This document shows, piece by piece, positions 1-7,600 of a DNA stretch of 59,187 bases. This stretch comes from an uncultured Aequorivita sp. Lineage in GTDB: Bacteria > Bacteroidota > Bacteroidia > Flavobacteriales > Flavobacteriaceae. The number at the start of each line of letters is the position of its first letter. The first letter of the stretch is position 1. The notes under the pieces are model-generated. The model was not told where the DNA came from and ran no database searches. It was given only the letters and a program-made list of their open reading frames with translations. The DNA is taken from positions 1-59,187 of the forward strand of contig CAKZLK010000014.1 of assembly GCA_937125455.1 (NCBI GenBank). The letters are read 5' to 3'. Made by a program: the position numbers and the translations under genes.

Positions 1-1178
1 TTTGCTACGCCACTGCAGTTGCCTGTAGTGTTATTTATAGTAATATCACCTGGGCAAACAATGGTTGGTGGATTGCCAACTACGGTTATGGGGTTAAAGG
101 CAATGCAGTAACTATTTAAAGTTCCTGAGTCTCCCCCCGCATCATCATTGATTTCTAATGTCCAATTCCCGTTAATTGATTCTCCATCGAATATGGTATT
201 TAAATCAACACCAGGACTGTCTGCGTTGGTAACAGGAAAAGTAGTGCCGCCACCTTCTGCCCGATAATTGGCTAAAGGGGCACCAGAGTTCCAACCTCCA
301 ATATCATTTGCTGAAGCATCTGTGAAAACAAGTGTAGCAGCGGTATCAAGCCCAGTGCTTCCACCGTTATCAGTACTAAGTGCAACTCGTGTTCCAGCTG
401 GAGAAACAAGAACAACCTCCATATCACTAGCAAATGTATGAATGGCGTTCAAAGTAACGTTATCCAAGGTATAATCAGTTCCTATTAACCCAGTATCTGT
501 CACGGTAATAACAGCGGGTGTCATTAATCCACTTGTACCCGTTGCTGGTATTGGTCGAGGATTGCCGGAAGCACAATCTGCAACTGGGCCGCTAGGCATA
601 TCACACATAATGACACCACCATTAGGTACAAAACTAAACTGAATACTGCAATTTGCTGCTGCAGAAGTATTTGTAAAAACAACTTCAAACCAGCCAGGTT
701 CTACAGTTGCAGAGAATGGCTGGGTGGCAGAAGAACCTACATCTCCCAAATAATTTGTCCCTTGGTTTGCAGGATCATAAGGAGTAGTGCTTACGCCTCC
801 TGCTCCTTGATAGATCATTGCATGACCATTGGTTGTACATGGTGCTGCACCGCTGTTCGGGTCAAAATTAACAGTTATACAAGTTGGGCCAGTATCAGAG
901 TTATAAAAGCGGATAGCTGTATAATTATAAGTAGTTCCTGCATTGAATATTCCAGGATATACTTTTGATGGGCATGCACTCGGTATAGCATCCCTAAATA
1001 TTCGACCCAATTGAGATCCAGATCGAACAAAAAAACCAGAGGGTTCTGCCGAAAGTCCAATTTGGGTTTCTATTGGACTGGTGAGATCATTACAGTCACC
1101 TTGTGCAAAGGAACTGATAGAAAACATTGCTAAAAGTAAGAGGCCTAAAAACGTTCTTACAAAATAATTTTTTTTCAT
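1..1178 (-). CDS. Secreted P-domain/HYR-repeat protein, N-terminal part (runs off the window)
   Basis: Reading from the ATG at 1178 leftwards the frame stays open to base 1, about 392 residues, with the C-terminus outside the window. Residues 1-26 are a signal peptide (MKKN, hydrophobic core, end SSFAQ). Residues 27-200 are a Cys-containing beta-rich region that I do not recognise. At about 210-365 lies a proprotein-convertase-type P domain, recognisable by TFASDMEVVLVSPAGT and the closing GNWTLEINDDAGGDSG stretch. A HYR repeat starts at about residue 372 (TIVCPGDITIN). P and HYR domains are beta-sandwich modules of large Bacteroidota exoproteins, many of which leave by type IX secretion; that export is inferred here because the C-terminus is not visible. 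It shares its P-to-HYR order with the protein at the right edge of the window. Enzymatic activity, if any, cannot be judged. Confidence 0.8.
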   Translation of the reverse strand, partial: MKKNYFVRTFLGLLLLAMFSISSFAQGDCNDLTSPIETQIGLSAEPSGFFVRSGSQLGRIFRDAIPSACPSKVYPGIFNAGTTYNYTAIRFYNSDTGPTCITVNFDPNSGAAPCTTNGHAMIYQGAGGVSTTPYDPANQGTNYLGDVGSSATQPFSATVEPGWFEVVFTNTSAAANCSIQFSFVPNGGVIMCDMPSGPVADCASGNPRPIPATGTSGLMTPAVITVTDTGLIGTDYTLDNVTLNAIHTFASDMEVVLVSPAGTRVALSTDNGGSTGLDTAATLVFTDASANDIGGWNSGAPLANYRAEGGGTTFPVTNADSPGVDLNTIFDGESINGNWTLEINDDAGGDSGTLNSYCIAFNPITVVGNPPTIVCPGDITINNTTGNCSGVA

Positions 1179-1305
1179 AATTAATATATTTATAGTTAGA
1201 ACTATAAATATATGTTAAAAAACTCACATCAAAGATGTTATATTTAAAATTTATGTTAAAAAAATATAATAATTTAATTAGTTGTGAAATATTATTGAAA
1301 TGTCA

Positions 1306-1346
1306 TAAAAAAAAACCATTCCCCTAATTTTGGAATGGCTTTTTTA
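1306..1346 (-). terminator. Intrinsic terminator after htpG
   Basis: A 7-bp stem (CCATTCC at 1316-1322 with GGAATGG at 1332-1338) is flanked by an A run on the left and a T run on the right, so it can work on both strands. It lies just after the htpG stop codon. Confidence 0.7.
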
Positions 1347-1365
1347 ACTGAAAAATTGAAAAAAT

Positions 1366-3258
1366 TTATTTTATCATGTCATAACTTCTTTTTATAAAAG
1401 CTGTAAGCTCTTCTCCTTTCAGTAAATTTTTGCTCAATCTTGCCAAATCGAGTGCTTGATTTACCAAACGTTCTTTCTTCTTTTCAGTTTTGGTATTTAA
1501 AATTTCGCTAATCAATTCGTGATTGGTGTTCACTATCAAATTATACATTTCGGGAAAACCTCCCATTCCGAACATACCGCCACCACCAGTTTTCTGCATG
1601 TCTTTCATTCTTCGCATAAATTCTGGTTCTGTAATAATAAACGGATTGGCATTACTGTCTAAAGCCTCCAATTGAACACTGAATTTCTCTTTTGGAATAA
1701 CACTGTCTAAAAAGGTTTTCAAGCCTTCCTTTTCTTCATCGGAAAGTTTTGAAATCTGTTCCTCGTCTTTTTTAATAAGATTTTCAACGTGGTCACTATC
1801 AACGCGTACAAATGAAACTTTTTCTTGGCTGCCTTCAACTTTTTGAAGCAAGTGTGTTACAATTGGTGAATCCAACAACAAAACTTCATAACCTTTTTCT
1901 TTGGCAGCTTCAATATAGCTATGCTGTTCTTCCTTGTTTGAAGCATAAAGAATAACAAGGTTATCGTCTTTATCGGTCTGAATTTCTTTTATTTTTTCTT
2001 TTAATTCTGAAAAAGTATAATATGAATTGTCAACCGTTGGATAAAGTGCAAAATCCTGCGCTTTTTCAAAGAATTTATCTTCAGTCAACATTCCGTACTC
2101 AATAACAATTTTGATATCGTTCCACTTTTTTTCAAAACCTTCGCGATCACTGTTGAAAAGACTTTTTAGCTTATCGGCAACTTTACGTGTTATGTAACTG
2201 GAAATCTTTTTAACTGCACCATCTGCTTGCAAATAGCTTCGCGAAACGTTCAGAGGAATATCCGGACTGTCAATTACCCCACGGAGCATTGTTAAAAATT
2301 CGGGCACAATTCCCTCTACATTATCGGTTACAAAAACTTGGTTTTGATAGAGCTGGATTTTATCTTTTTGAATGCTCATATCGTTCGTCATCTTCGGGAA
2401 ATAAAGAATTCCTGTAAGATTGAACGGATAATCAACATTTAAATGAATATGGAAAAGCGGCTCTTCAAACTGCATGGGATACAATTCCCGGTAAAAAGAA
2501 TTGTAATCCTTGTCTTCCAACTCCGTTGGTTGTTTAGTCCAAGCGGGATTTGGGTTATTTATTATATTATCAACCTCTTTTGTGGGTGCTTTGTCATCTT
2601 CTTTTGCGCCCTCAGGTTTTGGAAGGGTTTCAGTTTTAGTTCCAAATTTAATGGGGATGGGCATAAACTTGTTATACTTCACCAATAATTCACTAATACG
2701 TGATTCCTCTAGAAATTCAGTAGAATCATCAGCAATGTGAAGGATAATTTCAGTTCCGCGTTCCTTTTTGTCAGTTTCTTCTAATGTGAATTTCGGTGAT
2801 CCGTCACAAGACCAGTGAACTGCCGGTTCGTCTTTAAAACTTTTTGTGATAATTTCCACTTTTTTGGCAACCATAAAGGCGGAATAGAAACCAAGACCAA
2901 AATGGCCAATAATTCCAGCGTCTTTTCCATCTTTATCTTTGTATTTTTCTATGAATTCCTCAGCGCCAGAAAAAGCGATTTCGTTGATGTATTTTTCAAC
3001 TTCATCTTTGGTCATCCCAATACCTTGGTCTATAATGCGAAGTTCTTTCTTCTTTTTGTCTAACTTCACTTCAATTTTTGGGTCGCCATATTCCACACCT
3101 TCGGCTTCGCCAATGTTTGCGAGGTGCTTCATTTTTAAAGTCGCATCAGTTGCGTTTGAAATCAATTCACGAAGAAAAATCTCGTGATCACTGTATAAAA
3201 ACTTTTTGATCAGCGGAAAGATATTATCGACTGATACATTAATAGTTCCTTTACTCAT
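1366..3258 (-). CDS. htpG: Molecular chaperone HtpG (Hsp90)
   Basis: Cytosolic ATP-dependent Hsp90 chaperone, 630 residues, the usual length for bacterial HtpG. The N-terminal GHKL ATPase domain is intact: E31 and N35 in RELISNATDA, the DQGIGMT loop near residue 80, and the lid/G2 segment GHFGLGFYSAFMV near 120. The middle domain follows from about 230 and includes SRSYLQAD, and the C-terminal dimerisation domain begins near 500. A charged insert at about 218-250, rich in Lys, Glu, Asp and Asn, separates the first two domains and resembles the linker of other Bacteroidota HtpG. A Gly-Met-rich loop (GGGGMFGMGG) sits near 560. The gene stands alone, with a terminator directly downstream. No CIRCE-like inverted repeat was found upstream. 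Confidence 0.97.
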   Translation of the reverse strand: MSKGTINVSVDNIFPLIKKFLYSDHEIFLRELISNATDATLKMKHLANIGEAEGVEYGDPKIEVKLDKKKKELRIIDQGIGMTKDEVEKYINEIAFSGAEEFIEKYKDKDGKDAGIIGHFGLGFYSAFMVAKKVEIITKSFKDEPAVHWSCDGSPKFTLEETDKKERGTEIILHIADDSTEFLEESRISELLVKYNKFMPIPIKFGTKTETLPKPEGAKEDDKAPTKEVDNIINNPNPAWTKQPTELEDKDYNSFYRELYPMQFEEPLFHIHLNVDYPFNLTGILYFPKMTNDMSIQKDKIQLYQNQVFVTDNVEGIVPEFLTMLRGVIDSPDIPLNVSRSYLQADGAVKKISSYITRKVADKLKSLFNSDREGFEKKWNDIKIVIEYGMLTEDKFFEKAQDFALYPTVDNSYYTFSELKEKIKEIQTDKDDNLVILYASNKEEQHSYIEAAKEKGYEVLLLDSPIVTHLLQKVEGSQEKVSFVRVDSDHVENLIKKDEEQISKLSDEEKEGLKTFLDSVIPKEKFSVQLEALDSNANPFIITEPEFMRRMKDMQKTGGGGMFGMGGFPEMYNLIVNTNHELISEILNTKTEKKKERLVNQALDLARLSKNLLKGEELTAFIKRSYDMIK

Positions 3259-3395
3259 AATTATATTATTTAATTTTTTTTGTTTCTTTCCTTCATATAG
3301 TCAAATAGAGTACCAACCCATAACATGCTGACACGATGTCACAGCAAAGCTTTCAAAAATGACTAAAAACTTTAACAGAACATTTTGTTTAACTA

Positions 3396-3428
3396 TTGCC
3401 TCAAATCTTTAAACAGTAGGTATCTTTG
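3396..3428 (+). promoter_or_regulatory. Bacteroidota-type promoter of the TetR-like gene
   Basis: TTG at 3396-3398, a 22-bp spacer and TATCTTTG at 3421-3428 match the Bacteroidota primary sigma consensus TTG-N(17-23)-TAnnTTTG. The element lies 50 bp before the ATG at 3479. It argues against the TTG start at 3431, which would lie almost on top of the transcription start. Confidence 0.65.
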
Positions 3429-3478
3429 CTTTGTTGAAAACGAGTGTCTTTCAATTCAATTTTAAATATTTTAATACC

Positions 3479-4168
3479 ATGGAGACTTCAGAAAAAAAAT
3501 CGACTGCAACTAAAAAAGTAACTGCCAAAAGCCAGAAGTTTAAAGAAAAAATAATTTCAGCTTATATGGAATGGGTTCTTTTGAAGGAAAAAGCGCCTTT
3601 AAGTGTTTTTAAATTCTGTAAAGAAAATAATTTTAAGGAGGCAGAGTTTTATGAATATTTTGGATCTTTTGAAGGACTTCAAAACGCAATCTGGAATTCT
3701 TTTTACGAGCAGACAATACTCTTGTGTAATAAAGATGAGGCATATCCAGATTTTTCCAATAAGGAAAAAATGCTCACTTTTTTCTATACTTTTTTTGAAA
3801 TTTTGACTTTAAATAGAAGCTACATCCTTTTCACATTAACGGAAAGCCGTGATATGATGAAAAACCTGAGTCAATTGAAAGGTCTTAGAAAAAACATAAA
3901 ACATTTTGCTTCGGAATTAATTCAAGAAAAAAATGAAGAAAAAAAGCTTAAAGTTCTAAAACAATCCGTGCCCGTTTTCTCTGAAGGGGCTTGGCTACAA
4001 ATGCTATTTCTTTTAAAATATTGGAAGGACGATAACTCTGCAGGTTTCGAAAATACGGACATCGCCATTGAAAAATCTGTTCGTGCAATTTTTGATGTTT
4101 TTGATACCCAACCCTTGGAAAGCATTCTTGATTTTGGGAAATTTTTATGGAAAGAAAAAATGATGTAA
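3479..4168 (+). CDS. TetR-like transcriptional regulator paired with an ABC1 kinase
   Basis: 229 residues from the ATG at 3479. After a Lys/Ser/Thr-rich N-terminal tail, residues 18-70 look like a degenerate TetR-type helix-turn-helix (KEKIISAYMEW..., then FYEYFGSFEGLQNAIWNSF). The rest is alpha-helical, as expected of a TetR C-terminal ligand or dimerisation domain. The stop codon overlaps the start of the downstream ABC1 kinase in a TAATG arrangement, so the two are very probably co-translated and functionally linked. DNA binding is inferred from the fold pattern only; the recognition helix is weakly conserved, so a non-DNA-binding role is possible. Confidence 0.7.
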   Translation: METSEKKSTATKKVTAKSQKFKEKIISAYMEWVLLKEKAPLSVFKFCKENNFKEAEFYEYFGSFEGLQNAIWNSFYEQTILLCNKDEAYPDFSNKEKMLTFFYTFFEILTLNRSYILFTLTESRDMMKNLSQLKGLRKNIKHFASELIQEKNEEKKLKVLKQSVPVFSEGAWLQMLFLLKYWKDDNSAGFENTDIAIEKSVRAIFDVFDTQPLESILDFGKFLWKEKMM

Positions 4169-5475
4169 TGAAAACAATAGATAAAATTCCCACAAATAAA
4201 ATTCAACGTGCTTCAAAATTAATGACCACTGGTGTAAAAGTTGGCGGTAACTATTTGAAGTACTACGGAAAAAAAATAGTCAACTCTGAAACCACAAGAG
4301 ATGAGCTAAACGAAAGCAACGCTGAAGATATTTACGACGGTTTAAAAAACCTAAAAGGGAGTGCCCTAAAAGTTGCGCAGATGTTGAGCATGGAAAAAAA
4401 TATCATGCCTAAGGCCTATGTTGAGAAATTTTCATTGGCGCAATTTCAAGTACCGCCACTTTCTGCACCATTGGTTCGTAAAACTTTTAAAAAATATTTT
4501 GGCGATACGCCAGAGAGCCTCTTTGACACCTTCAATGCCGAATCTGTTGCTGCTGCTAGTATTGGACAAGTTCACAGAGCGACAAAGGATGGAAAAAATC
4601 TCGCTGTTAAAATACAGTACCCGGGTGTTGCCGAAAGCATTAGTAGTGATTTGGCAATGGTGAAACCAGTGGCAATGAAAATGTTCAATATTAAAGGTAA
4701 GGATAGCGATAAATATTTCAGGGAAGTGGAAGATAAATTGCTTGAAGAAACTGACTATATGCTGGAAGTGGAACAGAGTCAGGAAATCACAGAGGCCTGT
4801 AAAAATATTCCAAATTTAAGATTTCCAAGATATTACGAAGCACTATCGGGCAAACGAATCATAACAATGGACTGGATGACGGGCAAACACCTATCCGAGT
4901 TCACCAAAACGAATACTGATAAAACAAAAGCAGATAAAGTAGGACAGGCGCTATGGGACTTTTATATGTTCCAAATGCACGAATTGAAACGCGTTCATGC
5001 AGATCCACATCCTGGAAACTTTTTGATAGATGAAGATGCTAATTTAATAGCCATAGACTTCGGCTGCGTAAAAACTGTTCCAGAAGAATTTTATGTTCCT
5101 TATTTTGAATTGGCAAAACCTGAAAACATAAATAATCCCGAAGTGTTTTTAGAAAAAATGTATGCTTTGGAAATTTTAAAGGAAGAAGATTCACCAGAGG
5201 AAACAAAGTTTTTTTCTGAATTGTTTTTCGAAATGTTGAGTCTCTTTACAAAACCATTTCACAGTGAAACCTTTGATTTTTCTGATGAAGAATTTTTCGG
5301 AAAAATTGCAGAACTCAGCAACAAATACTCTAAAGACACGGAAATTAGAAAGATGAATGGCAATCGCGGATCAAAACATTTCCTTTATATCAACAGAACA
5401 TTTTTCGGCCTTTATAACTTGATGAATGATTTAGGTGCCAAAGTTAGAATCAATAATTATAAAAATTACATATAA
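4168..5475 (+). CDS. ABC1/AarF (UbiB-like) family atypical kinase
   Basis: 435 residues from the ATG that overlaps the preceding stop (TAATG); an upstream ATG at 4147 inside the previous gene is possible but less likely. Family motifs are visible: the KxGQ-like segment ALKVAQMLSME near residue 55, the Ala-rich loop AAASIGQVHRA, the lysine in LAVKIQYPGV, ETDYMLEVEQ, the catalytic loop HADPHPGNFLID, and IDFGCVK as the metal-binding DFG. ABC1 proteins are atypical protein-kinase-like ATPases linked to isoprenoid quinone synthesis or membrane lipid homeostasis. The substrate here is unknown. No C-terminal membrane anchor is obvious, unlike UbiB. Confidence 0.88.
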   Translation: MKTIDKIPTNKIQRASKLMTTGVKVGGNYLKYYGKKIVNSETTRDELNESNAEDIYDGLKNLKGSALKVAQMLSMEKNIMPKAYVEKFSLAQFQVPPLSAPLVRKTFKKYFGDTPESLFDTFNAESVAAASIGQVHRATKDGKNLAVKIQYPGVAESISSDLAMVKPVAMKMFNIKGKDSDKYFREVEDKLLEETDYMLEVEQSQEITEACKNIPNLRFPRYYEALSGKRIITMDWMTGKHLSEFTKTNTDKTKADKVGQALWDFYMFQMHELKRVHADPHPGNFLIDEDANLIAIDFGCVKTVPEEFYVPYFELAKPENINNPEVFLEKMYALEILKEEDSPEETKFFSELFFEMLSLFTKPFHSETFDFSDEEFFGKIAELSNKYSKDTEIRKMNGNRGSKHFLYINRTFFGLYNLMNDLGAKVRINNYKNYI

Positions 5476-5609
5476 ACTTTAACAAAACTTTGTTTAATCC
5501 TTTAACAATTACAATGAACAAAGAAGTTATCTTTACAAAAGAATAATCGAATATTAAATTGCTATGAAAAAGTAAAATATTCTATTATTTAATTGGTTAG
5601 GTTGTTTAA

Positions 5610-5640
5610 GAAGGGCGCATCTTTTGCGCCCTTCTTTATT
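5610..5640 (+). terminator. Strong intrinsic terminator
   Basis: A perfect 10-bp GC-rich stem (GAAGGGCGCA at 5610-5619 with TGCGCCCTTC at 5625-5634), a 5-nt loop and TTTATTTT. It lies 135 bp after the ABC1 kinase stop, so it may end that transcript or a short RNA starting near 5540. Confidence 0.85.
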
Positions 5641-5723
5641 TTATGCAATATAGCTTACGTTTTTTTGCTATGCACGCATACTATATAAAGTGTATTTTGT
5701 TTCCCTGAATTACTACAGATACT

Positions 5724-5731
5724 TATCTTTC
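5724..5731 (+). promoter_or_regulatory. Probable -7 element of the KAS III gene
   Basis: TATCTTTC, one mismatch from TAnnTTTG, lies 23 bp before the ATG. A TTG lies 24 bp upstream, slightly beyond the usual spacing. Confidence 0.4.
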
Positions 5732-5754
5732 CACTTGATTTAAAAAACATATAA

Positions 5755-6762
5755 ATGTATACCTCAAAAATTACCGGTTTGGGTTATTATGTGCCCGATA
5801 ATGTGGTTACCAATGATGATCTTTCAAAATTAATGGATACCAACGATGCTTGGATTCAAGAACGAACGGGCATTAAAGAGCGAAGACACATTAAAAAAGG
5901 CGATGGAAATTCTACGTCTGTTATGGCTGTAAAAGCTTCAACAATTGCTTTGGAGCGCGCCAAACTAGTTCCGAATGATATCGATATGATTGTTTTTGCT
6001 ACGCTGAGCCCAGATATGTATTTTCCAGGTGGTGGGGTGGAAGTGCAGGAAATGATGAATATGCGAACCATTCCAGCATTGGATGTTCGCAATCAGTGCA
6101 GTGGCTTTGTTTATGCAATTTCGGTTGCAGACCAATTTATAAAAACAGGAATGTATAAAAACATTCTCGTTATTGGTAGTGAAAACCACAGTGGCGGACT
6201 CGACTTTACTACACGTGGCAGAAACGTTTCCGTGATTTTTGGGGATGGTGCGGGAGCGGCGGTACTTTCAAGAAATGAAAGTGGAAAGGGCGGCATTCTT
6301 TCTACGCATCTTCACAGTGAAGGGCAGCATAAGAATGAACTTTCGTTGAAAGGTCCTAGTACCCAACATTGGGTGCCACAAATAATTGCTGAAAACCCAC
6401 AAGAAGATATTCCGTATTATCCGGTGATGAACGGACAGTTTGTTTTTAAACATGCTATTGTGCGTTTTGCTGAGGTTATTCAAGAAGGTTTGGAGGCGAA
6501 TAACCTAGATGTGAAAGATATAAATATGTTAATTCCGCATCAAGCTAATTTGCGTATTTCGCAGTTTATTCAGCATAAATTAAAATTAAGTGACGATCAA
6601 GTTTTTAATAATATTCAAAAATACGGAAATACTACTGCGGCCTCTATCCCGATTGCCCTAACAGAAGCATGGGAAGAAGGGAGGATTAAAGAAGGTGATT
6701 TGGTTGTTTTGGCTGCATTTGGAAGCGGTTTCACTTGGGGAAGCGTGATCATTAGATGGTAA
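5755..6762 (+). CDS. 3-oxoacyl-ACP synthase III family protein (FabH-like)
   Basis: 335 residues, the standard KAS III length. The catalytic triad is complete: C115 in VRNQCSGFVYA, H262 in LIPHQAN and N292 in YGNTTAASIP. The C-terminal GSGFTWGS also fits the thiolase fold. KAS III enzymes condense acyl-CoA with malonyl-ACP to start fatty acid synthesis or join acyl chains in secondary pathways. Bacteroidota usually also have fabH beside plsX, and no fatty-acid genes flank this copy, so it may be a paralogue with a different acyl substrate. That is inference; the sequence does not fix specificity. A strong terminator lies upstream, so the gene starts its own transcript. Confidence 0.9.
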   Translation: MYTSKITGLGYYVPDNVVTNDDLSKLMDTNDAWIQERTGIKERRHIKKGDGNSTSVMAVKASTIALERAKLVPNDIDMIVFATLSPDMYFPGGGVEVQEMMNMRTIPALDVRNQCSGFVYAISVADQFIKTGMYKNILVIGSENHSGGLDFTTRGRNVSVIFGDGAGAAVLSRNESGKGGILSTHLHSEGQHKNELSLKGPSTQHWVPQIIAENPQEDIPYYPVMNGQFVFKHAIVRFAEVIQEGLEANNLDVKDINMLIPHQANLRISQFIQHKLKLSDDQVFNNIQKYGNTTAASIPIALTEAWEEGRIKEGDLVVLAAFGSGFTWGSVIIRW

Positions 6763-6783
6763 GCAATTGCACAGAGATAACTT

Positions 6784-7404
6784 ATGGATGATATTGCTTT
6801 TGATAAAAATAGAATAATAGGCTTTAGCGATGCTATTTTTTCAATAGCAATGACGTTGCTTATTTTGGAAATAGCAGTACCGAATGGCGAATCTGTTAAT
6901 GAATACGGAACTTGGAAAATTCTTGAGGCGAGAATACCTAGTTTTATTGGTCTTGTTGTGAGTTTTCTTGTTACGGCAATCTATTGGGTAGCTCATTTAA
7001 GATTAATGAAATACGTTACTGATGTTGACAGTAAACTACTTTGGCTAAACATTTTTTTGTTGCTTTTTGTAGTACTGCTGCCTTTCTCAACCGCATTTTA
7101 TGTCGGGAGTTTCTTCTTGACGGGACCTTACGTTTTTTACTGCTTTAATTTAGCCGTGATTGGTTTGTTTAATTATTTGATGATTAGATACGTTGTTAAA
7201 AAGGAGCATGGAGAAACTGGACTTACAGGAGTATTGGCGAAATGGCACAAAGCACGAGCGATAAATGGTATATTAATTTGGGTGATTTCAGGGATATTGG
7301 CATTTGCTTTTCCTATATTTTCCAGATTTGTTTTTGTATTTCTCTTTTTGATTATTTTGATCATAAATAGATATTATAAAAATAAGATGAAACGCGATTT
7401 ATAG
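6784..7404 (+). CDS. TMEM175/DUF1211 family potassium channel-like membrane protein
   Basis: 206 residues with about six hydrophobic segments. The N-terminal hallmark RIIGFSDAIFSIAMTLLILEI carries the conserved R and FSD signature of the TMEM175 family. In bacterial members this helix lines a tetrameric potassium-permeable pore, with hydrophobic residues acting as filter. A His/Arg-containing WVAHLRLMKYV loop after TM3 is also typical. The gene lies 21 bp after the KAS III gene and before a terminator, so the two form one transcript. Channel function is inferred by family; bacterial members are little characterised. Confidence 0.85.
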   Translation: MDDIAFDKNRIIGFSDAIFSIAMTLLILEIAVPNGESVNEYGTWKILEARIPSFIGLVVSFLVTAIYWVAHLRLMKYVTDVDSKLLWLNIFLLLFVVLLPFSTAFYVGSFFLTGPYVFYCFNLAVIGLFNYLMIRYVVKKEHGETGLTGVLAKWHKARAINGILIWVISGILAFAFPIFSRFVFVFLFLIILIINRYYKNKMKRDL

Positions 7405-7428
7405 TAAATTCAAAGAACGTATAAAGTA

Positions 7429-7465
7429 AGAAAGCCTTTCAAAAAAATGAAAGGCTTTTCTTTTA
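7429..7465 (+). terminator. Intrinsic terminator after the TMEM175-like gene
   Basis: A 10-bp stem (AAAGCCTTTC at 7431-7440 with GAAAGGCTTT at 7449-7458), an A-rich loop and a TCTTTT tail. Confidence 0.8.
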
Positions 7466-7600
7466 CCTAAAAAAGGTATAATTCGTTAAAGGCTAATTTA
7501 AATAAATTATAAAATTAAGTTTTAGGTGTTCTATCTTAATAGACGACGTGAAGTATAGAATTGTTTCATTCATCTTGTGTTTTAACAAAAGAATAACGGT

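Noticed and set aside
3431-3478. TTG start adding 16 residues to the TetR-like protein
   Set aside because: The TATCTTTG promoter ends at 3428, so the extension would begin at or before the transcription start.
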